DNA of 60,034 bases from an uncultured Francisellaceae bacterium (GTDB taxonomy: Bacteria > Pseudomonadota > Gammaproteobacteria > UBA6186 > Azoamicaceae). Shown piece after piece: positions 8,447 through 19,239 of the stretch (the first letter of the stretch is position 1; each line of letters starts with the position of its first letter). The stretch is from the NCBI GenBank assembly GCA_903907935.1, contig CAIVQA010000013.1, positions 1-60,034 of the forward strand, written 5' to 3'. The position numbers were made by a program, and so were the translations under genes. The notes beneath the pieces are model-generated. The model had not been told where the DNA came from, made no database searches, and saw only the letters and a program-made list of their open reading frames with translations.

Positions 8447-10717
8447 ATGGCTGATTTACCTGAATACAAAAAAAACAGACATGCAGTTGAGCCAAGCCAA
8501 GGTGTTGGTGGTATAGCACAAACTTATAGTAATGTTGCTCAATCTATTAGCAACTCAGCTCAAGGCACGGCTTGGATTGGTGAAATTGGAGCATCTATTG
8601 CTCAAGATGCTGCTAATCAATTGTCTACAATCAGAGGACAAGAAGAAGCTATAAGAAATCCTGGCAGGCAATTACTACCTGCATTTACTGAGTCAGATAA
8701 GCATTTTGTTAAAGCGTTTGAAGAAGAGGCTTATGTTGGATTCTTATACTCTGGAGATAGTTTAATAAATGAACAATATAGAAATGTAAGTAATGGAAAG
8801 ATAAACAGCAACTCGTTTGATTTACTTCAAAAAAATACTATTCCTCTATTAGAAAAAATGATAAACGATGCGCCAAGCAATGTTCGCGCAAAACTTAAAC
8901 ATCATTTGTTTCAAAACTATAGCAACAAGTATTATAAATTGTCCAATAAATTTATTAAACAATCACTAAATGATACTAGGTTTAATGTCCATAAGGCGTT
9001 AGAACAAAATTTAAAAGGAATAATAGATGATGGTATTAGTGGACACAAAGACTCTGCTGCTCGTAATTTAAAAGATTCATTAGATATTATCGATAATTCT
9101 GAAAAAAATGGAATTTTAACTCATAAACAAGCACAGGTGCAAAGAGATGCATTTTTTGTTGGGTATCAATCAGCGTTACAGCAGGTTAACGTTGAAGATA
9201 TTTTAAACAAAAAAGGCGAAAAAGAGGCATGGGATTATAGGAAAGAGTACTCAGATGAAAAGCCAGAAGGCATGTCAAAAGAAATGCATCAATCTGTGGT
9301 TAATCAGATTGACAAAACAATACTCAATAATGCCTCAGAACAAAATTTAGATAAAGACGCTAACTTGTTAGCAATGAATATTAAAAAAAAGGAAGGCAGT
9401 TTAAGTGCTGACGATATAGTTAAATTTTCTAGCGACATAGGTTCTTCTAATTGGGCTAAATATAACCAACTGCAAAGCGTTGGAGACAAGAGATATAAAA
9501 AATTATTATTATCTGAAATTCAAATAGGCAATTCTATAAAAAACGGAAGACATCTAGGTACTAGATTTACTAGAGGAGAAATAGTTAATTATACACAAAG
9601 GCAAATAGATAAGGTTAAATCAAAACTTGGTCGCGATTTAACTACATTAGAGCAAGCTGCTGTTCATTATCATGTTAATGATAGCCGCAGTGGTTTTGGT
9701 TCAGAGTTAAATGATTGGATCACCTATGGAAATGGAATGGCAGCAAACAATGCAGTTCAAGTTCTCAATGAATATAAAGATATACCTGATGCAAAATTTC
9801 TTGAAAAAGTTAGCGAAAAAGCTAGATTAACTGCCAATATATATAGTTCTATATTAAAAAGCAACCCTGATCTTCCTGTTAATGAAGCAATTAAAATTGC
9901 AAAAAACCAAGCTGGAGAGTTTAGCGAAGAAGAACAAAAAATAAGGCTTGGATTATATCATAACAATTTTGGTAATAGAGAAAAAACTCTTAATGATGCT
10001 ACATTTAATTCAATGGAAATATGTAACGAATTACTAAAAGAAGACCAAAGAAAATGGTTTGGCAACACTAAGTTTGAAGCTAAAGATGTTCCAACTAAAC
10101 TAATTGGAGACTATAATGAAAACTTTAAGAGATTGTTTATAGCCGGCAAAGATGAAAAAGCTGCCAGCGAAGAAACAACAAGAATGTTAAAAGAAGTATG
10201 GGGTGTATCTAATTTTAATGGTGAACCTGAAATCACAGAAAAACCAATTGAGAAACTTATAAAGGGGACTCCATTTACAACCACCCAAATAAAAAATAAA
10301 TTAATAGTACAGTTGTCAGAACTGTTTAGCAACCAACAAAAAATATTCGAAGAGGATCAAGCTCCTTATTATTATAAATTCTCCGAAGGAGAAATAACGG
10401 AAATTAACAAATGGTTACCATTGTTAGAAACAGGGAAACCTATTTATAAAAACAAAACAATGAAAACAGAAAAAATATATAACAATAAAAACGGAAAACC
10501 TATAATAGAGAAAGGTTATATTAAAATTATTTCAGATAAAAAAACTATTCTAGATAGAACCAACGAAGATACATCATACCAAGTTCGTTGGTTTTCCGAC
10601 AAAACCAAAGATAGCGAGCTTATATATAGTTCCAATAATATTCGTAACGGGGTGTCATATATTAGATTTTATCCGTTTGAAAAAAATAAAAAAACCAATA
10701 ATAAAAAGGCCAAATAA
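8447..10717 (+). CDS. internal virion protein (T7 gp15-like core protein)
   Basis: 756 residues, mostly charged and helical, with no membrane segment. Size and gene order (gp14-like, this gene, very large gp16-like gene) match the gp15 internal-core or ejection protein of T7-like phages. Direct sequence motifs are weak, so the call leans on synteny. The stop overlaps the start of the next gene as TAATG, indicating translational coupling. Confidence 0.6.
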   Translation: MADLPEYKKNRHAVEPSQGVGGIAQTYSNVAQSISNSAQGTAWIGEIGASIAQDAANQLSTIRGQEEAIRNPGRQLLPAFTESDKHFVKAFEEEAYVGFLYSGDSLINEQYRNVSNGKINSNSFDLLQKNTIPLLEKMINDAPSNVRAKLKHHLFQNYSNKYYKLSNKFIKQSLNDTRFNVHKALEQNLKGIIDDGISGHKDSAARNLKDSLDIIDNSEKNGILTHKQAQVQRDAFFVGYQSALQQVNVEDILNKKGEKEAWDYRKEYSDEKPEGMSKEMHQSVVNQIDKTILNNASEQNLDKDANLLAMNIKKKEGSLSADDIVKFSSDIGSSNWAKYNQLQSVGDKRYKKLLLSEIQIGNSIKNGRHLGTRFTRGEIVNYTQRQIDKVKSKLGRDLTTLEQAAVHYHVNDSRSGFGSELNDWITYGNGMAANNAVQVLNEYKDIPDAKFLEKVSEKARLTANIYSSILKSNPDLPVNEAIKIAKNQAGEFSEEEQKIRLGLYHNNFGNREKTLNDATFNSMEICNELLKEDQRKWFGNTKFEAKDVPTKLIGDYNENFKRLFIAGKDEKAASEETTRMLKEVWGVSNFNGEPEITEKPIEKLIKGTPFTTTQIKNKLIVQLSELFSNQQKIFEEDQAPYYYKFSEGEITEINKWLPLLETGKPIYKNKTMKTEKIYNNKNGKPIIEKGYIKIISDKKTILDRTNEDTSYQVRWFSDKTKDSELIYSSNNIRNGVSYIRFYPFEKNKKTNNKKAK

Positions 10718-13700
10718 TGGAAAATAAAAATATTTTGCCAGACGAAGATAATAAAAACAATTCAAGTGAACCAACATCAACCATTAAAAAAGAAGTGAAT
10801 GATGACATACAAAACTTGTTGAACAATGCAAAAAAATTAACATCTTATAAAATAAACGAACAAAATGATGACTCCCAATCTATAAACACTGTTGATACAT
10901 CGGTTGACAACAACCTTTCTACCTCTGATATATCTTATACTAAACAGAAAGAAGCATTATCTAGGCAAAACCAAGAAAAAAGCAGCGTGGAAAAACCAGG
11001 GTTGTTAGATATTACTAAAGCAATGGCACGCTCAACTCTTATATCTTACAATCTTGCTGAATATTTAGCTACACCAACTTCCGACTCTAGAAATACTTTT
11101 GTAGATTATTATTCTACTGGAAGCAAAGTAGGGGTTAACGCAATAAAGTTGCTTCGAGATGAAGACATATCGCAAACGGAATTTAAAGTCCAACAGCAAG
11201 ATTTGTTAGATTATAACAAAAAGTATTGGCTTGAATTGGTTAGTTCAGAAAGTGCTGAGGAATTAGAATACAACAAAGAGAAAATAGCGAGACAACAAGC
11301 TGACGATGAAATTATAGCTAATAGTCCTTGGTATAAAACTCTTCCAATAGGTGCTGGTTTATTTATAACTGAAGCCATAGTAACCAGCGGAGCATCTTTA
11401 GCTATGTTTCCGTCTATCCCCAAAGCCGCTCTATATTCTAGCAAGTTTAATGGGTTATTTAAAAATGCTGTCAAGGTACTTCCTAAAATGGTTGCTGGTT
11501 CAGCTGCATATAATATACCAGCATACTTAAATAAAATAGGTAAAAAATTTGATGAATATGCATTGGAATCTTTTGTTGAAGGTGTTTTTGGCAGTGCATT
11601 GCATGGTGTGTTTGGTTTAAGTAAAACTGTAGCTTTTAATAAACATAAAGCGATTATGACAGGTATATATAAAGATTTAGATTTTATACCAGTAGTTGAT
11701 AAAAAAGGAAGAATATTAAAGGTAAAAGTAGTACCGAACGGATCTACTATAAAAGGTTCATTCACAGAAGATATTCCAAATTCTGCTGTGGCACATGCTA
11801 AAAAAGAAATGGGAATAAAAAATCTTGCAAATTTAAAAGAATCAGACTTACCTAAATTTGAACAATTAGTTAATGATGCTTTATCGTCTAATAAACAATC
11901 GCAAAATATACCAACATCTGAAATAGTAAAAATGAAGGCTAAAGATTTAGAAAATTTTATTAATACAGGTATAGATGATTATAGATGGTTTGTTAAGGGT
12001 CAAAAAAACATTCAAAAATTTAATACTGGCAAATATGCAGCGCAGCAGGCTTCCGCTTCATCTTCCGCTAACGCACAATCAATTGTTCAAAATACTACAG
12101 CTCCCGCTAACGCACAATCAATTGCTCAAAACACTACGGCTCAAGTTGCTGGCTCTCAAAATCCCACCAACCTCAAAACATCCCCTGCAATTAGTGGAAC
12201 AACTACTGCACAGCCCGTTGGAAAAATTATGCCAGTAAGAAATATGTTTGAGAAGAACACATTAGATGAAAACGTTAACGGCTCTATGCTTAATAAGTTT
12301 CTTCATTGGGGCCCATTAGGGAAACTTTTAGAAGTGTCTCCAGTTGTTAAAATAGCTCACAGTCCATTTAAGGTTGTTAGAGAGTCATTGGGGCAGTTAT
12401 ATAATAATGTTGTAATACCTGGAAAGTTAATAAGCAAAGAACACGCAGACTTAAACGCCGCAATAAGCAATATTAAATTTCAATTAAAAGATAAAATAAG
12501 TAAACAACATAAACAAAACCTTAAAACTCAGTTAAAATCTTTAAATGCAGCTAGAAAAGCTGCCGTAGATAATAGCGATAAAGATTTGATTACTTATAGC
12601 GGAGCACCTCCGTCAGATTATTCTGTGCAAGCAGAAATAAATAATTGGATGAACAAGTTTGAATTAGCATTAATTAATACCAGGCAAGAATGGCTGGATT
12701 ATACTGATACTGGCCCTATAACTGCTCATGCTCCTTTTGTAGAACAATGGAAAGCTGCTGGTGATTTTTTAGGTAGAATGAAAAACGACCCATTACGAGT
12801 TTATGAAAATTTTTTAGAAGAAGTCTCGGTAGCTATACAAGACGAAGGCCATCCTGTTAAACAAGTTATGAATTCAGCAAATAATTTTGTCAATCTACTC
12901 GACAACTGTTTAGAAGAACTTCAAAATCTTGGTTTTTTGTCTCATATTAACAAAGAAACGCGCGGTTATTTGCATCGTATGCCTAATCAAAAAGTTATTA
13001 GAGCTAATTATTTTGAATTTGTAGATGTTTTAACAAATGCATTGAAAGCTAGAGATGCCAAAAACAAATCATTATTAGCCCCTCAAGCCCCTTTTAAAAA
13101 AGAAATAGCAAAATTAAAGTGGGAAATTGAAGATATTAACAACAAATTAAAAGCACAAAATTTAAGTGCTCAAGATATTTCAATGTTAAATAATCAAAAA
13201 AATACTTTAGAACAACAGATGGTATTACAGTCTCAAGGGTTAAAAGCTGAACAATCAAATTTACAAAAAATGATTGATGATGGAACCATTCCTATAACCG
13301 CTTCTGAGAAATTAGCAGGGCTTACTCAAGATTCTTTGTTAGACCAAAGAGTTGCTATTAGTGCTGATTTAAAACAAAAATATGATATATTAAGCAGGCC
13401 ATTAAAAAATATCAAAAATAAAATAGAACGAGCTATCCTTGATCAAAATGAAGGACTTAAGGTTAAATTAATAGAAAAAGAGAAACGTGTTAATGATTTT
13501 ATTGACAAACAAATAAAGTCAGGCATGGTTGACCAAAAACTTTTATTTACAGATAGCAAAGGAATAACAAAATTAAAAGATTTAGAAAAAGCACACATTT
13601 CCTCTCTCGCCAAACCAAAAAAAAATTATAGATTTAAAGCTAAAAATATTGTTAATACTTATTTAGGCATGAGTACTGAAGATTTATCAGAGATGTTATT

Positions 13701-15459
13701 TGATAATTTGTTAGATACAGGTGTACCAGCTAAACCTGGGGCTTTAAAAAATAGAACGGTTTTATTTGGAGATAATATATTAAGACCATACATGGAAAAA
13801 AACATAGCAAGAGTAATGGAATCTCACGTTAGACAGCTTGGAAAATTTATAGCTATGAATAAATTTTTTAAGCAATATGGCGCAAACATGCACACAGGTA
13901 AAGATGCTATTATTAATAACTTATATAATGAAGCAGATTTAAAAAGAGAAGTTATAAGTCGCATATTAGATCCAGTTAGGAAGGAGAAATTATTAGCAAA
14001 ACTTGATAATCAAACTAGGGATGCAAGAACATTAATTGAAGAATCTCTACAAGTAATACAAAATGACTATGGAAAACCAAGAACTGGTGGAGAGCGCATG
14101 ATATCTGGTTTTGCTAGATTTATGAAAGTATGGGCTTATAGTACACAAATGGGTGGGGTTGCTTTAATGGCTAGTGGGGATGCCGTTGCTCCGATTATTA
14201 GGCATGGTTTTGGACATCTAAAAACCATTGCCCCAATGATTAAACAGATGGTCAACTTAAAAGCCGATAGATATCTTTATGCTGATATGGGAATAGGATG
14301 TGAGACTTTTAGAAATTCTCTAAGAGAGCCTGTACTATTTGGTAATGATTATATTCCAGGTGCTTTTTCTCAAAGTATGCTTGCAAAATTTAGGGGCACT
14401 GATGCGTTGCCTGGTTCGGTTGGTTCTAGATTTCTTGCTAATCTAAGCAAAGTAGCAAGCAATTCTTTTTTAATATCGCCGGCATTTGATGCGTGCGAGG
14501 TAATGGCTACCAAAACATTTGAAGCAACCATAGCAAGGCTTTCAAATAAGTGGTTTTCTAAAGGTTATTACGAAATTGTTGCTAATAAGTCTGGCAAAAA
14601 AACTAAACAATGGGTATCTGAAGCTCTTTTTACCCAACAAGAATTAGAGTATTTTAGAGCGTCAAGATTTAATGTGAAAGCGTTTGGCAAGCGTATTCAG
14701 ATTATGATTGATAAATATGGCGAACCAAAAAATGGCAGCATTATACCTCACACTGAAAAATGGACAGATATAGCAGCAGCAGAGCATTATAGAAAATTTG
14801 CACGCTCTATGGCAGACAGTTTGCTTAATAAAGCTGGGCCAGGGGATGTGCCTTATTGGGCTAAAAATCCTATATTAAGCATGTTTATGCAGTTTACTTC
14901 GTGGGGTTTTGCGGCTAGCAACAATTACTTTGCTCCTCTAGTTCAAAGGCCAGATTTAAAAAAACTACAATGGGCTGGTGTTAGTATTTTGGCTGGTATG
15001 ACAGTTGGACCGTTTAGAAACTTTTTTGAAGGAAGAGAGACCAACTGGGACTTTACTGAAATGTTTTGGGCTGGGGTTGCTGAAAGCGGTATTTTGCCAT
15101 GGTACGTTAGACAGTTTGCTAGATTTAATAGTGCGTTTAATATACCTTATGCAAAAGATTTTAAATCTAGTCGCTATCGTAATAAAGCAGGTACAGAAAT
15201 ACTGCTAGGCCCACCGGGAAATTTAATAGATGCTTCAGTTCAGCTTACAAATAAATTCTTAAAAGGAGAAATAGATAAAAAAGCCTTTTTCAGACTTAGA
15301 AGATTACTGCCTCTTTCTTGGGCTTTTTATTTAAGGCCATTTTTCACCGATATTAAACAGCAGGAAATTAAACGTAAAAAGAAAGAGATGAATGAAAAAG
15401 TTAACAAAGCGACAAGGAAAACAAAAAAAAATAAAAATACTGATGAATTAAATTTTTAA
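10717..15459 (+). CDS. very large internal virion protein (T7 gp16-like)
   Basis: 1580 residues, the largest protein here and syntenic with the gp16 core protein that is ejected into the host envelope. A low-complexity stretch with the repeated unit ANAQSI-QNTTA lies near residues 450-490. A long coiled coil lies around residues 790-940. A hydrophobic Gly/Ala-rich segment follows near 1140-1170. I do not see the lytic transglycosylase motif that T7 gp16 carries at its N-terminus; the only lysozyme-like gene nearby is at 20003. The C-terminus is very basic (KRKKKEMNEK, then TRKTKKNKN). Confidence 0.65.
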   Translation: MENKNILPDEDNKNNSSEPTSTIKKEVNDDIQNLLNNAKKLTSYKINEQNDDSQSINTVDTSVDNNLSTSDISYTKQKEALSRQNQEKSSVEKPGLLDITKAMARSTLISYNLAEYLATPTSDSRNTFVDYYSTGSKVGVNAIKLLRDEDISQTEFKVQQQDLLDYNKKYWLELVSSESAEELEYNKEKIARQQADDEIIANSPWYKTLPIGAGLFITEAIVTSGASLAMFPSIPKAALYSSKFNGLFKNAVKVLPKMVAGSAAYNIPAYLNKIGKKFDEYALESFVEGVFGSALHGVFGLSKTVAFNKHKAIMTGIYKDLDFIPVVDKKGRILKVKVVPNGSTIKGSFTEDIPNSAVAHAKKEMGIKNLANLKESDLPKFEQLVNDALSSNKQSQNIPTSEIVKMKAKDLENFINTGIDDYRWFVKGQKNIQKFNTGKYAAQQASASSSANAQSIVQNTTAPANAQSIAQNTTAQVAGSQNPTNLKTSPAISGTTTAQPVGKIMPVRNMFEKNTLDENVNGSMLNKFLHWGPLGKLLEVSPVVKIAHSPFKVVRESLGQLYNNVVIPGKLISKEHADLNAAISNIKFQLKDKISKQHKQNLKTQLKSLNAARKAAVDNSDKDLITYSGAPPSDYSVQAEINNWMNKFELALINTRQEWLDYTDTGPITAHAPFVEQWKAAGDFLGRMKNDPLRVYENFLEEVSVAIQDEGHPVKQVMNSANNFVNLLDNCLEELQNLGFLSHINKETRGYLHRMPNQKVIRANYFEFVDVLTNALKARDAKNKSLLAPQAPFKKEIAKLKWEIEDINNKLKAQNLSAQDISMLNNQKNTLEQQMVLQSQGLKAEQSNLQKMIDDGTIPITASEKLAGLTQDSLLDQRVAISADLKQKYDILSRPLKNIKNKIERAILDQNEGLKVKLIEKEKRVNDFIDKQIKSGMVDQKLLFTDSKGITKLKDLEKAHISSLAKPKKNYRFKAKNIVNTYLGMSTEDLSEMLFDNLLDTGVPAKPGALKNRTVLFGDNILRPYMEKNIARVMESHVRQLGKFIAMNKFFKQYGANMHTGKDAIINNLYNEADLKREVISRILDPVRKEKLLAKLDNQTRDARTLIEESLQVIQNDYGKPRTGGERMISGFARFMKVWAYSTQMGGVALMASGDAVAPIIRHGFGHLKTIAPMIKQMVNLKADRYLYADMGIGCETFRNSLREPVLFGNDYIPGAFSQSMLAKFRGTDALPGSVGSRFLANLSKVASNSFLISPAFDACEVMATKTFEATIARLSNKWFSKGYYEIVANKSGKKTKQWVSEALFTQQELEYFRASRFNVKAFGKRIQIMIDKYGEPKNGSIIPHTEKWTDIAAAEHYRKFARSMADSLLNKAGPGDVPYWAKNPILSMFMQFTSWGFAASNNYFAPLVQRPDLKKLQWAGVSILAGMTVGPFRNFFEGRETNWDFTEMFWAGVAESGILPWYVRQFARFNSAFNIPYAKDFKSSRYRNKAGTEILLGPPGNLIDASVQLTNKFLKGEIDKKAFFRLRRLLPLSWAFYLRPFFTDIKQQEIKRKKKEMNEKVNKATRKTKKNKNTDELNF

Positions 15460-15466
15460 TTCATCA
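15441..15466. terminator. AT-rich perfect inverted repeat over the stop of the core gene
   Basis: TGATGAATTAAA is followed by TT and then TTTAATTCATCA, a 12-base perfect arm pair. It covers the stop codon of the large internal virion gene and lies just before the putative promoter at 15471. It could act as a weak terminator, an mRNA-end stabiliser or an operator. Confidence 0.4.
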
Positions 15467-15470
15467 AAAC

Positions 15471-15513
15471 ATACTATAATATAAGTAAGAACAGCATGTC
15501 GGAAAAGCCGACA
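15471..15513 (+). promoter_or_regulatory. putative late promoter with 5'UTR hairpin for fibre genes
   Basis: ATACTATAAT at 15471-15480 repeats the motif found at 2688. It is followed at 15497-15513 by a small hairpin, TGTCGG-AAAAG-CCGACA. The fibre start is at 15556. The hairpin would sit close to the mRNA 5' end and may protect the transcript. Confidence 0.4.
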
Positions 15514-15555
15514 AACTGAAATACGTAAGATGGAATTGAATTATAAAAGGATTTT

Positions 15556-17220
15556 ATGGCTAGACAAGGAGTTGTTCAATACACAGCTACACAAGGGCAG
15601 ACTGGGCCATTTTTATGTCCTTTCTATGTATATGATGTAGCTTACCTTAGCGTATATCGTACGCCAGCAGGCAACGCACCAAATGACGCAGCTAATTTAT
15701 TAAATAGCAGTCAATATACCGGCACAAACAGTAGCGACCCAAATAGCAGTTATATTACTTTAATCACTCCTGCTAATGCTGGCGATGTAATAACTGTCTT
15801 TTATGAGTTTGCCGACGCTACAGTTATACCTAAATATCCTTATTGTTCTTCTGTTGATTCTACAGCAGATGGCATACTTCCAGTATTGCCACCTAATAAT
15901 GTTTGGATTAAATCCTCAGACGGCTCAAAAATAACAACTGCAGTTATACCTGGTTTGGCTTCTAATATTCCAGTCGTTAGTAGCTCACCTATTACTAATA
16001 CAATAGTTAAATTTACAAGCGATAGTACATCTCCAATCTCAATTAGAAACAGCAATACTACGTTAACACCAATAAGGCTTGCCAGTGGTAGTTATTATGA
16101 CAATGTAACAGGGGTACACAATCTGTCTATGGTTGGCGGTCTTACTGTTGGTAGTATTGATACTTCGAGTTTAGATAATTACAAATTAGTTGTTAGCGGT
16201 TCGGCTATTGCTTCTTCTGTTGAAGTTGCATATTCCTTAGTTTTAAGGGATTTAAGCAATATAAATAAAACATATATATCTTCGCCAGAACAATATAATG
16301 ATACCATAACTTATACCTTGCCTGAATCTCAAGCTGCTATTCCAGCATCTTTATTAGCCAATGATGCTAATGGTAATTTATCGTGGTTGCCTCAAACAGG
16401 CATTAACCAAGTTGGAACGATTACCCAGGGTTCTTGGAACGCAGGTAATGTTACTGTTCCTAATGGGACTGTAGCAGCTAGTGTTGGTATATTCTCATCA
16501 AGTCAAAAAGAGTATAACAATGATATTTATCCATCATCTTTTGTAAGCACAAATGCATTAATACTTGAAGATGGAACAGGGCAGAACTCTACCGCTATAG
16601 CATCGCCTATTAGTTATAACGGTAATTATATTTATGTTTTGCCACCGTCGATGGGTGCGACTGGCCAAGTGTTAAAGATTCAAGACACACACAACAGTTC
16701 TAATACTAGTGTTGCTACATTAACCTGGAGCACACCGGCTTCTGCAACAATATTGCCAGCAACATCATCGCAGGTACAATCAGAATCTCAATCAGGTGTG
16801 TATGTCGACCCAACCACATTACATAACCACAAAGGAATAGCCAAGGCTTGGATACGCTTCCATAACGTTACTAATTCAGACGGTACTATAGACCCAATTA
16901 TATCTGACTATTACTTTGTTGATGGTGTGCCTTCTACACCAATTGTTAGAGTGGGAGTAGGCATATATGATATTAACTTCTACACTAATTTTACATCTGG
17001 TTTAACGTATTCAGTAATTGGCACAGGTTTTTATACCACGTCAGGCGGATTGGTTACAGTTGCTCAATATGCAGCTGATAACACTGGACACGGAGAAGAT
17101 CCACAACCAGGCTCTTGCAGAATAGCGATTTTAGATAAAAACGGCAATTTAACTGATGCTGCCAACCCAGCTGGTTACCCAACCCCACCCGATATTTATG
17201 TAGCATTTTTTGGATATTAA
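15556..17220 (+). CDS. tail fibre protein, T7-gp17-like N-terminal domain
   Basis: 554 residues. The N-terminal 150 residues resemble those of the next gene and of T7-type fibres that bind the tail: QYTATQGQTGPFLCPFYV, then a YL.VYRTPAG turn and a GD.ITVFYEF strand. The middle is Ser/Thr/Asn-rich with an LP.SMGATGQVLKI block shared with the fibre at 691. The C-terminal 130 residues (KAWIRFHNV...SYDINFYTN-like) differ from the other fibres and may be the receptor-binding tip. ATG 15556 follows AAAGGA. Confidence 0.7.
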   Translation: MARQGVVQYTATQGQTGPFLCPFYVYDVAYLSVYRTPAGNAPNDAANLLNSSQYTGTNSSDPNSSYITLITPANAGDVITVFYEFADATVIPKYPYCSSVDSTADGILPVLPPNNVWIKSSDGSKITTAVIPGLASNIPVVSSSPITNTIVKFTSDSTSPISIRNSNTTLTPIRLASGSYYDNVTGVHNLSMVGGLTVGSIDTSSLDNYKLVVSGSAIASSVEVAYSLVLRDLSNINKTYISSPEQYNDTITYTLPESQAAIPASLLANDANGNLSWLPQTGINQVGTITQGSWNAGNVTVPNGTVAASVGIFSSSQKEYNNDIYPSSFVSTNALILEDGTGQNSTAIASPISYNGNYIYVLPPSMGATGQVLKIQDTHNSSNTSVATLTWSTPASATILPATSSQVQSESQSGVYVDPTTLHNHKGIAKAWIRFHNVTNSDGTIDPIISDYYFVDGVPSTPIVRVGVGIYDINFYTNFTSGLTYSVIGTGFYTTSGGLVTVAQYAADNTGHGEDPQPGSCRIAILDKNGNLTDAANPAGYPTPPDIYVAFFGY

Positions 17221-17232
17221 TATGGATTTTAT

Positions 17233-19014
17233 ATGCCAGACATAACAGTAGTAGACGTTCCGACAATAGTAAAATATTCAGCGGCACAAGGTGTGCCTAA
17301 TGCAAACGGCAACACAAGCTTTACGTTTGCTTTTACAGTAAATAACTCTAATGCTGTGGATGTTTACTTAACGCCAGCTGGCAGCCTTTCTGATGATAGC
17401 AGTCAATTATTATTTGCCCCAGATTATACGGTAAAATTAAATGTAGCACCGATATCTGGCGGAACTGTTACAGTAACAAAAGCATTAAATGCTGGAGATC
17501 AAATTACTATAGTTAGAAATAGCAGTATAGCTAGAACTAGCAGTTATAGTGATGGCTCTTTGATGAGTGCGTCAAGTTTAAATAATGATTTTAATAACAA
17601 TTTAATGATAGAACAAGAGATTAACGATAAAGTAGAGTCGCTTTGCCCACATTATAATTTAACTGAAAATCTAGAGCCATCTGATTATGTGTTGCCAAAA
17701 CTACCAAACGGTTGCATCTGGGTTAAAAAATATGACGGCTCTGGTATTATCGCTCAAAATGTTAGTGGTATAATAACTGGTGGGGCTGTTGCTGCTACTA
17801 ATGTGGCGATTAATGACGTTCCTGTTTTTGCTGACAACAGTGGAAATATAACAAGTAGTGGTATAACTATAGATTTAACAACTAAAAACATTGCTGGTGC
17901 AAACGTTATTGCGTGTAATCAATTAACTGCTGATACAATAGGTAATACTACTAATTCTCCTACCACAGTTTACGCCAGAGCAATAAATACATCTGGTATT
18001 ACAAAGACTAATACATTATTTATACCAAATGGTGGCAGTCTAACAATGTCTATTAACAGTGCAGCTACATTAAACAATGTAACTGTAAACGGAAGCTTTA
18101 ACGCACCAAATTTTAGACCAGACACTATTAACGCTATTACTTTGGTGGCAGCACCACATATAACGGCTTACGAACAATTAAATGTTAATAATATATCGGC
18201 AATAGGCCCTGTTAATAAAATTTCTTTTTTGTCTGACATGGACTGTAGAATTGTTAATGCAAGTTCTATTTATTGTTCTGGCTTATCTATGGTTACCAGT
18301 ATCCCTAGTTCCAGTTTGAGAATAGGTGTCACAAACGACACGGGTAATTCTATATATACAGTTACATCGGGGCAATCTATTAATTTAGCACCAGCGAGCG
18401 GTGGGGCAGTGGCCATATGGAATAATACTGGTTCTACATCTGCGCCGTTACAATTGTATGATGGGGCTAGTAGTGGAGCTAGCAGTAACTATGTTGGATT
18501 AAAAGCAACAGATACAATGGGGGCTAATAGCAGTTATACATTAACGTTTCCACCAGCTGTACCAACAGTATCTAGCGTATTAACAAGCGATACTAGCGGC
18601 AACTTAAGCTGGCAGCCACCTGGTGGCGGTGGGGCTTTAGTTGGCGGTATGAAGGCATACGTTATATTTAGGTTAGTAGGCAACGGTACAACTGCTGAAG
18701 TGGTCAGAAAAAACCCTGATGGTGTCACTGTAACAAGAAAATGGAGTGGAGTATTTGCAATTAGCTTCCCTGCAGGACTTTTTTCACAAATAGATACGCT
18801 TGTTCCTACTACAAACTTTCCAACATATTTGGTTAATGGAATGGTCACAAGTAACACAAAAAGTTACACGGTATCACTAGTACAAGGCAAAACGTTTACC
18901 AATTGCAGCATTGGAATTCGTTATTCTGATACTGGCAAACCCGCCGACCCTGACTCTGGTAGAGTGGGTTTTATAGGGGGTGACTATGTCTATCTGTCCT
19001 TTTGGGAATGGTGA
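17233..19014 (+). CDS. tail fibre protein, T7-gp17-like N-terminal domain
   Basis: 593 residues. The first 150 residues show the T7 tail-fibre N-terminal pattern: YSAAQGVP.ANGNTSFTFAF, VDVYLTPAG, a DYTV strand, GDQITIVRNS, and then SS.NNDFNN. Such domains anchor the fibre to the nozzle. The C-terminus carries K.YVIFRLVGNG and ends YVYLSFWEW, similar in layout to the end of the preceding fibre (YVAFFGY). The two are likely tandem fibres with different host-binding tips. The gene starts 12 bases after the previous stop. Confidence 0.75.
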   Translation: MPDITVVDVPTIVKYSAAQGVPNANGNTSFTFAFTVNNSNAVDVYLTPAGSLSDDSSQLLFAPDYTVKLNVAPISGGTVTVTKALNAGDQITIVRNSSIARTSSYSDGSLMSASSLNNDFNNNLMIEQEINDKVESLCPHYNLTENLEPSDYVLPKLPNGCIWVKKYDGSGIIAQNVSGIITGGAVAATNVAINDVPVFADNSGNITSSGITIDLTTKNIAGANVIACNQLTADTIGNTTNSPTTVYARAINTSGITKTNTLFIPNGGSLTMSINSAATLNNVTVNGSFNAPNFRPDTINAITLVAAPHITAYEQLNVNNISAIGPVNKISFLSDMDCRIVNASSIYCSGLSMVTSIPSSSLRIGVTNDTGNSIYTVTSGQSINLAPASGGAVAIWNNTGSTSAPLQLYDGASSGASSNYVGLKATDTMGANSSYTLTFPPAVPTVSSVLTSDTSGNLSWQPPGGGGALVGGMKAYVIFRLVGNGTTAEVVRKNPDGVTVTRKWSGVFAISFPAGLFSQIDTLVPTTNFPTYLVNGMVTSNTKSYTVSLVQGKTFTNCSIGIRYSDTGKPADPDSGRVGFIGGDYVYLSFWEW

Positions 19015-19087
19015 GCAATGGTATTTGAATATGTTGTGCAAATAAGTTATACTTTGGCTAAGTTTTTTGATAAAACAAGGAGGTTTT

Positions 19088-19237
19088 ATGCCGTTAGTGT
19101 CAGGTAAAACTGCAACTACTAAAAAAGGATTTGAGGAAAATATAAGAATTGAGAGGAATGCAAAAAAACCTATCAAACAAGCGGTAGCAATTGCCTACCA
19201 AAAGAAAAGAGAAGGCGCTAAAAGAGGAGGCCGATAA
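19088..19237 (+). CDS. small basic phage protein (DUF6496-like)
   Basis: 49 residues behind an AGGAGG site. The pattern MPLVSGKT..KGFEENI and then KPIKQAVAIAYQKKREGA is that of small basic proteins common in phage lysis regions (the KQAVAIAL..KR motif). Its biochemical role is not established. It is followed two bases later by the next ATG, so the two are probably co-translated. Confidence 0.6.
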   Translation: MPLVSGKTATTKKGFEENIRIERNAKKPIKQAVAIAYQKKREGAKRGGR

Positions 19238-19239
19238 TT

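Noticed and set aside
11211..11765. 184-codon ORF on the - strand
   Set aside because: It lies fully inside the large internal virion protein gene, has no ribosome site and looks like a composition shadow.
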